From: Branchiostoma floridae
Lineage: Eukaryota; Chordata; Leptocardii; Amphioxiformes; Branchiostomatidae
Length of the DNA stretch: 64,000 nucleotides
NCBI RefSeq assembly: GCF_000003815.2
Contig: NC_049983.1
Coordinates: 14,018,240-14,082,239, forward strand
Reading direction: 5' to 3'
Shown here: one piece after another, positions 48,901 through 60,900 of the stretch
Layout: each line of letters begins with the position of its first letter
Numbering within the stretch: the stretch's first letter is position 1
The notes under the pieces: generated by a model
What the model was told of the DNA's origin: nothing
Databases searched by the model: none
Seen by the model: only the letters and a program-made list of their open reading frames with translations
Translations under genes and position numbers: made by a program

Positions 48901-51900
48901 CTTGTCCAAAGGAATCAAACTGAAAATGTCTATGTAAAACATTTTAAAATTGCCCTCAAGGCCCCAATGAATATAAAGGGCTCAAGTCATTTTTACCTCA
49001 GAAATTGTTCCATGCATGTTTCCACAGCAATGCATCAAAATTAGTTCACTGCAAAGGACATAACTCAAAAGTCTGCTGGTGACTTCTGTATTTCCATCTC
49101 ATCACGCATATTCCACATACCTTTGTGATTCCAATGGCTCCGATGTTTTCACTGTAGGATGTGGTCCCGCTCCCCGACCCCCAGGCGCCGGCCAGGATAC
49201 AGCCTATCCCTTCAATCCCGATCCCCCTGTTGATGGCGTGCACGGGAGGGGGCGGTGCTCCGGACAGGCGCGCACAGGCGTAGTAGTCTCCCACGGACTC
49301 AACCATGGAGGCAAGCACGCCGGACAACATGCCGAATACTCCGGCTATACTTATTGTAGGCCTGCCCCATTGGCCTGAAAAGATAGGCATTGGTAAATTT
49401 TCACAGTCCTTATCATTTATTATCTATTAATATTTAATTATGCATATTCAGGGTAACCCGTCAATTACTTTTAACTTATGTCCAAGGGAGCCCTGTTATG
49501 TAAAACAATACAAAACAAAAAGAAAATATACATTTATGCTTTGCAACTGTACTTCTAGCATTTCTAAGTTTTCTGGCCGTCAGTGATTGATACACAGATG
49601 GGAAAATATCACAAAACCAACAGTTACAGAGTCGCTTCCGCTTCTGTTATGCATGCAGTAAAGCTTTTAAAAGCCCATTTTATCTGCACCGTTTGAGATT
49701 CCGACCTGGATAGGGGAAGCGGAACCAGGCGGCTTGATACAGTACTGCAGTGTTGTCTGTCCGGGCACTGTGCTGAGGGTCGTTCGGGTCGGTGGGGAAC
49801 ACGTTCGCTGCCGTCAAGATGCCACAGAACCCCCAGGACACGCACATCCCGAGGATGACCTGAAGAAAAATACGTCGTTATATCGTTTCTAAAGTTATAT
49901 CGTTTTATTAAACGTGTCACGAAGTCATATCCTGTGAATTGGTCTGCAAATAGTTAGCCTAGGTACCATCCTCCGTCGTACGAGTATAACCACTCGCTCA
50001 ACCTTTTCGCTTGCAATCAAACCATGGTGAGCAAGCGAAAAAAATCGTAAGGACACAATAAATTTTACCCTAAATGTTCTTTTTCTTGGCACGCTGACTA
50101 CTAGTACTAATACCTGTGAGTGAAAAGTGTTTATTTCATCAGTGACTGGTTGACTGACCGGGAAAAGCTTGAAGAGAGGGAACCACGCCACGTGACAGCC
50201 CTCGTCCCTGCTCCACTTCGCTCCGGGGAAGTTCACATTCCGGAGGTACTGGGAGAAGATGGCGATCAGGGCGATGGTCCTGTTGAAGGACGTTTATGAT
50301 AATGGCATCATAAATGTTTACTAGTTAGGGGTTTGTCTATTGACCGGAATTGCACGTCGAATATTGTCTGGGATCATTTGATTTGTTAAGGATCATATCA
50401 TGAATAACTAGAGTTCGGCGACCTCATACCTCCATGAAAATTTAGAGCTTTCGTAAATTTCATGCAATTGACTAAGACATTAACATAATTTGTGCATGGT
50501 GTTGTTCATCATTGACAAACGTACACATGTCACAATTATAAAATTTCCATTATTAATCATAAAGCGGTTTTGCAATTTTTACATAAATTATGCAAATAAG
50601 TTCCTCATTACCGTATTTGGTATCTGCTTATATTCCACCTATCATAATTAACATGTGTTACATTTATTGAAGTCCAGTTATTGCAATCAAGGAATTATAC
50701 AATTTCCTCATTAATTATGCAAATTCAGTCATCATTTGCATAACATGTATATCATTATGAACATCTTTGCCCAGCTACCAGCATGCCTAAAATGTAGGCA
50801 ATCCGTCGTTCCATTCTGCAGTTATCCTCTTTTGAGTGTCTTGACAAAAACGCCCCTGCAGTTCCACAATTGAATGTTAGGGGGCTGAAACTTGCCCCAC
50901 TTTGTCATGACGCTGAAAGCTATCTACCACCCAAATGTCACGACCATATCACGTACGGGACAAGAGATACATTGAAAAAACTGCTATGATAGAATATTCT
51001 CATTAATTATGCAAATGTACTCCTATTTTGCATAATTAGTATTTTATCTTGTACAACATTGTCTAAGGTACCTACATACCAAAAATCATGAAAATCCGTT
51101 GTTCCTTTCTTGAGTTATCCTCTTCAGAAGTTTTTGACAAAAATGCCCCTGCTATCCCAAAACCAGACGCTAGGGGGCCCAAACTTTTGTCATTTTTTCC
51201 TGAGCACAAGAGCTATCTAATACTTAAAAACACCGAGATTGCAAAACCGGAAGTTGCGCTGCAGTACCAGGGTCACACACCAGGGGGCCCAAAATTGACC
51301 TTGACCTTCGTCTTCCCAACCCCTACCTACATACCAAATATCATCGTAGTCCATCAAGAGGTTCTCAAGTTATGCTGACCACAATATGCGGACACACAGA
51401 CACACACACAGACACACAGACAGACACACTTAAAACCATACCTCGTATACGAGGTAAAAAGCGTTCAAGGTCAGGAGCTCTGTTAAGTTGCGGTACACGT
51501 GCCCTAAATTTCGCTGCAACTTACATGAAGGCGATGCCCCAGTGTTTCCCTGCCTGGGATGAGGCTTCCTCAAACAGAGACAGCCCCACAAGTGCAATTG
51601 TCGGAGCGATCGCCAGGGGGCCTATGAACCGTAGCATCAATCCCATCAGTCCACTGAAACCGATGACGACTTGGAAAATGGAGGACACCATGATGGCACC
51701 TTGAATCTGTAAATCAGATAAATTTCCTTTTTTTTTTTTCAAAAGGTACATGAGAAGCTCTCTTTATTAACAAGGGGCGTTGGATGTACTCTGCAAGCAG
51801 AGGTTGATGGGGAAAAATCGTGACGATTTCAACATCAACCTCTACCAGCAGAGTACATTTGACGGACATTTACATGACCGTTCCAGATGGAGATGCAAAC

Positions 51901-54900
51901 TGTTCCGACAGCTAATATCAGGAGAATTCGAAGCTAGACTGATGCGCAGCGCGGAAGAAAATCGGAAAAGTAAAGTAGCACCATAGCTTCAACTTACAGT
52001 TTTGAAGTTTGCAATAGATGTGACTCATGCGACTCATCTGACTGTTATCATTATCTTCGCCAAGAAGATTATGTTTTCTGTTACATGGGTCTGTATGTAG
52101 GTCAACAGCATATAAGTCGAGAAATTGTGAATGGATCTTTTTGACTTTTGGTAGGTGTGTAGTGGTTGTGGAAAGGCATGCCTAGTTCAAAAACGGTTTA
52201 CCTGGCGTTGTCCTACGGTACAGCAGCGAGCTTGGTATTTTTTTGCGGTTTGTTTTGGACCGCATAAGTCAAAATGCAGCTGGGGGATTTTCACGATACT
52301 TGGTAGGTGTGTAGCGGTTGTGGAAAGGCATGCCTAGTTAAAAAACGGTTTACCTGGCGTTTTCCTACGGTACAGGAGCGAGCTTGGTATTTTTTTGCCG
52401 TTCAGTGTTTTGGGCCGCATAAGTCAAAATGCAGCTGGGGGATTTTCACGATATTTGGTAGGTGTGTAGCGGTTGTCAAGTGCTAGAATGGTTCTGTTGC
52501 TGGCTTTGTACGTAAGTGCGTTTGTCTATATACAAGATAACTCGAGATGTTCTTGATGGATGTTAATGATATTTGGTGGATAGGTAGGAGTTACAAAGAG
52601 GAAGGTCAAGTTGGGTAATGGGTTGGCGACGGGTTTTGGTACTGCAAGTGTGCATCAAAGTTTTCATTTAAATTTTCTTGAAGTGCCAGGTTTATCATTT
52701 TTAAGTGGTGGATAGCTGTTGGGACAGGGAGTAAATGGTGTAGGTTTGGGTCCCCAGCTAGCAGCTTGTTGGTTGTCCTAAGACGGTACGGATTTTTTGC
52801 TGATCTTATTATCAATAAGTACACCGTGTTTGTTACCACTGACTATGCTGATTACAAAGGTAAATAAACAAGTTCATGCACACAGCTTTAATTTGCATTC
52901 AAAGTATACTTTAACATATTTACTTCATGTTTTTTCAAAAAACAGAATTCTAACAGTAATGTTGACAGTGCTGAATCACTGCGGTCCCCGGCCTCTGCGT
53001 ATTGGCGGCTCGTGTCGCTAACTATACGAACTCTTTCGAGCAGTCACACAACGCCATGATACACATAAATAAAGCTCCATAAAACACTGTGAATATGGGT
53101 CTTCAAGTGTTTGTTGAGTAGAAAAGCAACCAAAAGGAAGCAACATAAACATTGCCACCATTGTACTCCCAAGGGAGTGTGGCCGTGAAGGTGGCAGACT
53201 AGAGAACGCTCCAAAGATTTATTTGACTGTAACATATGATTCGTGCTGTCTATGAAAATAAGACTTGATAGAGAGATGTAGATGATATTTTCATATAATC
53301 AGACAGAGTTTTGTTGATGTTGGCGGTGTCGTTTTATCGTAATGGTTTTTTTAGTCGGGCATTCACAATCAGTGCATTCAGCCCATTGCCCGTAAACACA
53401 TCAGCTGGATTGTTCTAGGTACAGCCTTCCTCATGTGAGACAAGAAGTACATACAGTCACGATTTTACTGTCAGAAGAAAGCTAAAATATCATACTATTA
53501 ATTTTTTTCTGTGTACTTAAATCTACTACTTACTTCTGAAGAGAGCAAAATGTAAAAAAAGCGTACCGAGTTAGGCACACTGTCCAGCGTAGCACAAAAT
53601 TGGAAGGTTACATACACGAAATTGTCTCACAGTGTTTGCCGCTTGTTACACGCAGCGCGAAAGGTTCATGAACCACATGAATGCATTTCTTATTCAAGTA
53701 TGTTGTTCAAATCTATGTGTAAAAAATTCAGTCATCAAAATTTGAGCACTCTCAGGCAACTAGCGATGGAGCGCCATGAATTTGAGCGCAAGAAAAAGCG
53801 TACCGTGTTGGGGCACCTCCCGTTATAGTTTGTAACTTTTGAGAAGGATTACTTCAGAGGGCATTGATGGACATTCTTTGTTTTTGGTAGGTGATATTGG
53901 GTGATATTCAACATAATGAGATGCAAATTGTGCTAATCAATATCGTTTTTGAATAGTTACTTAGGAAAACTTCTGTGACTGCTGTATCATACTTTATGTC
54001 ATACCTGTGACGCGAAAACGTTCGATACGGGTGTTCCGTACCGGGCCATAACTTCCGTATCGCACAGGTTCGAAAGGCGTATCACACAGGCTTCCTTCGA
54101 GTAAATCGAACCATTTCGAGCGGGCCGAGTGTGGCACGGTTGGCAATTCGAATACCTGATTCAATTCGGACGTTGGAACATTGTTGTTTGTTCGAGGGCA
54201 CCAAATTTGTTCAACTCCTGGCGCATTTCGCATCAAAACATGGGTTTTCTCAGGTGGATATGAAATAAATAAAATATAACACCGTGAATTCCGCATCACC
54301 CTCGGTCCCAGCCCTCCCGCGGGTCGGATCACCCTCCGGTCTTCGACCGTCGGGCGATCCGACCCGTGGTCGGGCTGGTACCTCAGGTGATATGGAATAC
54401 ACCATGTTGTATTCTATATGCATTCAGTGTTAACGTTGGTACAATGTGATTTACAGCTGGTGTCTTTAGATCTAGGTCAATAGGTCAACAGGATACAGCT
54501 GGCATTATTGTAGTTAGGCTATTGGAAAACAAGATTAGTTTCATGAAGATAGCTTAAGTGAATCTGATGATAGACATAGGGATGTGCTAATTATGTAAAA
54601 AAAGAAGAGCTAATTTGCATAATTGATGAAATCCAATGCATTCCATGATAGTACAGGTTGTACTATGTGTCATCTGTCACTGAAAAAGAAAGGAATGTCC
54701 ATAAATATCAATTATGCAAATAAGGACCTCATTTGAATGATTAATGAGAACAATTTTTAATACTGTGTTGGTAAATGATATGAATTTTTACCATCGCCAA
54801 AAACAGGTTACGGTTTGTTTTTGGTTGTGCCATGTCGGAGTGGCTGCAGTGTGGTTGTGTATGTATGTTATCAGTATAACTCTAAAAGCTGAGTGAGTCC

Positions 54901-57900
54901 TTAGACTTAGAGTTCCGAATAAAGCCACTTTCCATAACAGGCCTTGATTATTTGGCGAAGGTATCTGTTTCGTGAAACTCTAGTTCTCTAACACGACTGT
55001 TAACCATAGCCGATTGTAGTGACCTAGATAATCTCAGCATACCAACCAATTTGCATGCTGTCGCAGACAGGCTAAAATAAAGTCACGTACCCAGAGTATT
55101 GAGTGACATTTCCCTCCCAAGCCAGTCCTTAGAGAAATGTAACACAGTAGGATTGCAGATTAAAGTTATAGAGCTAGGAGACGGACGCGTTTATGTGCTC
55201 TCTGCGTTATAGTCCTCTAGTATATAGGACGTCACCACACCGATTCAGTAGGGTAGGGATAATGTGGATGGTGGTCTTACCATGGTCAGTATAACTATTT
55301 ACCGACGGAGGCCATGGGCCATGTAGTATTCGACGTTCTTTTTCCACACACAAAACGGCAGGGAATAGCCTCTGAAACAGATTCTAAATTCGTTCGTCAG
55401 TTGGCTAATGCCCCTAGCCCTTAACTCATAAAGTTTGGATGACCACCTCGATTTCATTGTCAAAGTTTGGAAATAGATTTTCCAAATGTTTACCCACCCC
55501 ACCCTTAGAATCAACTTCTCGTGTGATAGTTCACACTACCTCCCTGATCCGGATCCTCCAGTGCTCATTGATGTCCACATTAGCTGTTGTGTTCTCATCT
55601 ACCTGGATCGTGATCAGGCTGGTATTGTCGACTGAAGAAAAGGAAGACAGAAACATCATTTGAACTACGAATCAATAAAGACAAAATTTTTATTCCAGAA
55701 CAAAAGACCATTTGCATGTATCTGCTATTCAAAGCGCATATTACTTAACATTTTAGATATTATCAATCTTTTTGATATTGCGTTTACAACCCTAGCTACC
55801 TAGAGAGTTTGATTGTTTAGTTAAGACGTACCAGAGCCCAGAACCTTGGGGCAGGCGAACCCAGGCAGACTGAGGATGGCGAATGTTGGGGTCAGGAACG
55901 TAAAGGTGGCACCTTGCACGATGGGAAGCCTGTAAAACGGCATGTATCATGTTTGTCTGCTGCAATGATGACGACGTGTAGCATCCAGATTCGGGGATTG
56001 TGTCCAGTACATTTTAAGATTATCATTGCCAACCAACCAACCAACCAACCAACCAACCAACCAACCAACCAACCAACCAACCAACCAACCAACCAACCAA
56101 CCAACCAACCAACCAACCAACCAACCAACCATCCAACCAACCATCCAACCAACCAACCAACCAACCAACCAACCAACCAACCAACCAACCAACCAACCAA
56201 CCAACCAACCAACCAAACAAACAACCAACCAACCAAACAACCAACCAACCAACCAACCAACCAACCAACCAACCAACCAACCAACCAACCAACCAACCAA
56301 CCAACCAACCAACCAACCAACCAACCAACCAACCAACCAACCAACCAACCAACCAACCAACCAACCAACCAACCAACCAACCAACCAACCAACCAACTAG
56401 CCTTTGTTTACACAATCTCTTGCTGGCTGGGGAACCCTCCAAGGTGGTGGCAACTGTAAGGCCGGCCGCTATCTAGGAGCGCGATTTTAGTCAGGCTAAC
56501 TGGCCAACTTGCCAACCAACCAACCAACCTAGAGACCAGCCCACAGGCCAACTAACCAACAGATCAGTCAATCGACCGATCTATCAAACGACCAACAAGT
56601 TAACAAATGCTTGTCATGCATGGACATCTCCGAGTTTGTGGGCATTCGCTATAAAGACCCTCCCCCGCATCGAGTCGTCTCGGTGTAGGTGTATTGTACA
56701 ATGGAACTCAAGATAGTCCCCCTACCTGTTAATTAGGAACTACTTCACCCGTACGTTCACCTCCTAATAACTGTGTGCCGAGTCAACAACCCCCAACCAC
56801 AAATACAGTCGTATCTCGTGCTTCTGGTATTCGCGAACGCAGCTTCTTGACATTTTAAACGTTTTAGTATCCGGGAGGAGATACCTGAAAAATGTCGTTT
56901 CGTAGCACACCCAGTACATAATTAGTTCAATATCATAGAATGATAGCTTGATGTCTCCCGATTATTTTATGGTATATGTTGTTCTATGCTCCTGGTGGGA
57001 CCTCATGGTTCTGGGGCTCTTGATGCAAGTTCATGCAAATTAGACGATTATGCACGAAATCAAAAATAAAGCACCATAACTTGAGTAATATATACTTGTG
57101 CAAATAACATCAAATTTAGTGAAAGTCACAATCGACAGGATGGTTTTCATTTTCTGATCATTGTCGGTGCCTAGTTCGTTTCTATGGCGACCGTTGCTAA
57201 GGAAAAGATAATTCCATAGCAACGGAGAGGCCTATAGTTTTCTTCAGCCTATGGCTGGTAAATCTGAGTGCGGGGTGCGGGGTGTGTGTGTGTGTGTGGG
57301 GGGGGCACTTAACTAAGATTATAGGAGACACTCTAACTTGATATACATGTAACCGTAAAAGCAGAATGTCAAATTTCACAGTTACGAAAAACAAGAAAGA
57401 GAGCTTGCAGCGAAATACTCCTGGGAAAGTAGGCCGTCCATTGATACCAGCTTAGTAAGGATAACCTGCTACAATGAGAAGGATAGATAAAATAATGACC
57501 ACAGGAAGTGCCAGGAATGATATGGTGTATCTGAGTGACCTAAACCTACATATCTTAGATAATTGCAGAACGTACAAGGTAAACTAGCAATGATACATCC
57601 GCGACTATTAGACCGAAAGACCGAAAAGGCCGCTTTGTTAATTGAGGGTAAAGTTAAGAGACAAGTTAGCAGACTGGATCAAGGCAAACAAGTAAAAAAA
57701 AAAGCGGTGACCTTATATTGTGTTAGTTTTGTATCTACTAGGTGACCTATAGGCAGATATCTAGATGTAAGGATACAAAATGTCGTCCAGGTACCAGTGA
57801 AAACGGAAAGGAATCGAATGGACAGCCCACTGGGGGAACGCGACTATTTCTAGGTTGAAGACCCTTTCTTCCTCTACTGACTACTTCAAGTGCTACCCAT

Positions 57901-60900
57901 TGTACCCAGTATGAACATTCATTAGATATCTATTCATTAGAGGTTTATGCATGCATGCTCACGGACGGTGATTTCATTTAACCAAGGATAACGTCATTGC
58001 TTAAATCAAGGACGTTATATCACGCCCTTGGTTAAATCAACATGACATCCTCGTATACTCTCCCCTCGCGAAGTTTGTAGAGGAAAGTAAGGGGGCTTTG
58101 GAACCTAATTATATGACACTGACTGAATAGTTTTCACCGACCGCATTCGTCCAATCTGTTGAGGGTGGCACTCAATGGACGTCGACAATAACAGTAAAAC
58201 CTAATAGATCTAGACGTTTTGTAAAGATGTTGTTGGCAATGCCACGGGAGTGGGGACATTTTTCACTTTTGATTTGCTCAGATTGACCGGGGCTCCAAGA
58301 AAATATGGTGTGTTGGTTTCCTGAATGATTGAGGCTTACCTGACTCCAAATGTGGTCTGCAGCAGAGTACATATGCCGGACACAAAGAAGGTTGTCTGGA
58401 TGAGTTCGCTCGTAGCCAGGCTGTTGTTCCCCACACAGAGGGGGCCTGACAGGATGAGGGGGAGTGACACCGTGGCACCGAACATCGTCAGGTAGTGCTG
58501 GGGAAACAACAGCCAAAATGCTGGACTGAGAAACGGATCTATTTTGGTTTTGTTTGGAACAAGGTTTTAACGAAGGCGTAAAAGTTTCATTTAATGACTC
58601 TGAACAGACGAAAGATAATCACAGTTCAGTGATCATCATGATGAATGTATTTCTTTTCCTTATGTGTTTGTATGTTTTCCTTTGAATGTTAAGATCGTAT
58701 CATTAGCGAAATAATGTGATAGCACCCCTTTATCCCATTATTTTGCTAGTAAGAGAAATTAAGATTGTATCTATAGTGAAATAATGTGATAGCACCCCTC
58801 TATCACATTATTTGCGATAGAGCGCCAAGCACCGCCATTTTAACTTTTTGTGTCGATGTATTCAGCCCCAAAGACGGCGCCGAGTTTGAAACATTCAGCG
58901 TAATTTATAGACACAAATTGTAGACAAGAAGGTGAAGAGTTTATCTCTCAAATACCGTCGTTTTAACTCAAAATTATGAAAGTAACGCCATTTTCTCCGT
59001 CATACAAGCTGAGTCGTGTTCGTCTTTGTTGTGGTTCAAGTTATACCCACGGCCATGGCCCACGGCTGTGCGAGTCATTTTTCTACATGAGTATTTAGCC
59101 ACTGATTTGAAAATCTTTATTAGATTAATTATCTCACGGAACTTGTATAATATCGGAACATATGATTATGTGAAAGTTGTAACTGGAAAGCTAGCTGTTC
59201 GATTTTCTGCTGGTTGCACATTTCATAAAAAACATTAGCAGCTATAAGTTTGACGTTCATAATTTCAGTACTGTTGGTTAACTACCGCGGTACCTCGATT
59301 TAGAATACTGTCCTAGATGAACAAATATCTGATTAAAAAGTTTTGTTAACGAAGTTCTGTATCATTAGTGTGATAGCCTCTGTGAGCGTCTGTGTGTTAT
59401 GTGTGCGTATTGGTTTTCAAAACTACATCCCGACCCCAACCTACGCCGCTAAAGCTGGCCACACGGGCAGCTTCGGACTGTGGAATAGGCTGGATAACTG
59501 CATGGATAAAATGCTCTGACAAATAGGTAATACAATTAAGCGGATTCCACTGTAAAAAATTGGTCTAAATGTGTCTACTAGAGAAAAAGTAGGATAGCAC
59601 CCCTCTATCACATTAACTCACTAGTATATAACATGCATTAGCATAATACCGACCGTAAGACTTATACCGGCCGATAAAAAATAATGGAATTTAAAGAGAT
59701 CTACACATGTAACAATAGTTATTTCTGAGGTATGCACACTTCAGACATCTAGGTGTCCAATACATCATTTACAAAGCATCGATAACAATGCATTCGAAGA
59801 CAACAAGGCCAAAAGTTTTCAGGTCATTTTCGGGGCAGGCGAGCTCGTTGTGGGACAAACACACTGTCACGTTCATCGCCAGATTTGTAGATAATAATCA
59901 CATGTGCTCACGGCACAAGACGAGCATGATTCAACAGCAATCTTGAATTTCTTTTGGTGACCTACAACTCGTGTAAAAGTGTGAGGAACCGTTGCATTAT
60001 CGCCCGGATCTACGGCTGAATGGGTCAAATTGAACGTACGCCGTCATTTTCCCGCCATTTTTAATGCTACGCCAGCAGTAAAGTGTTACGTCATAGCGGC
60101 TGTGACGGACCAAAATTAAATGAAAATTCTTGTCAGTATACGCCCATTTTCTCATGACTTTTTGTATGCTCATGCAGGTTTTGGTTTTGTGCAACTACTA
60201 ACAGGAAAGGCAGGAACAACAGAGGATGTATAAAGGTACATAGCGGCAGTTAATTGTGCCGTGTTTCGTTCGGCCGGTATTATTGCACACCCTTCCAACC
60301 ACGCGCCCGTTCTCCGTGCACTTCCGCGGTGTGTTCCAATTACGATATTATGTTTTTAGCAGGACAAGAGAGACAACATAATATACACAGAAGAAGTGGC
60401 AAAGGTAAGCTGTAACAGCAACATGTAACTGGAGAAAATGATGCGTTGATCATTTGCCAAATTAGCATTGCTTGAGAAATTGCAGTAAACCGGCCGGTAT
60501 TATGCCAATGGATGTTAGACATTTATTGAAATAACCGCTACAAATAAGTTCTCACAATATTTCCAACTATCACGTTTTGTGTCCTAAAATAGTATTCAGG
60601 GCTAAGAAATGTGTTAGATAATCAAGTCTGTGCATTCAGTGGTTAATGATACATGTATATAATGATACATGTAGATAAAGAGCTATGCTCGAAGAGGACA
60701 GATAGCCTGAAGTCTTAGAATGCCAGCCCATGTATCTTACGTGATCATACGTCTCATGTAATTCAGCCAATGAGGATCGATTCTCACATCCGGGTCTTAC
60801 CTGAAATCCCAAGAAGATGCACATGTACCAGGGCGGTACCTCCTCTATACTGTACACAATATCGGAAGGCCGGCCATGGGGTGGAGGCTCCTCCTACACA

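Noticed and set aside
51780..51986. 68-codon open frame with a charged C-terminus
   Set aside because: Partly formed by a hairpin repeat, absent from copy 1, no recognised domain. It may be repeat debris.
55892..56459. Long open frames on both strands encoding PTNQ or VGWL repeats
   Set aside because: They are translations of the (CCAA)n microsatellite inside an intron. All frames are open only because the repeat lacks stops.
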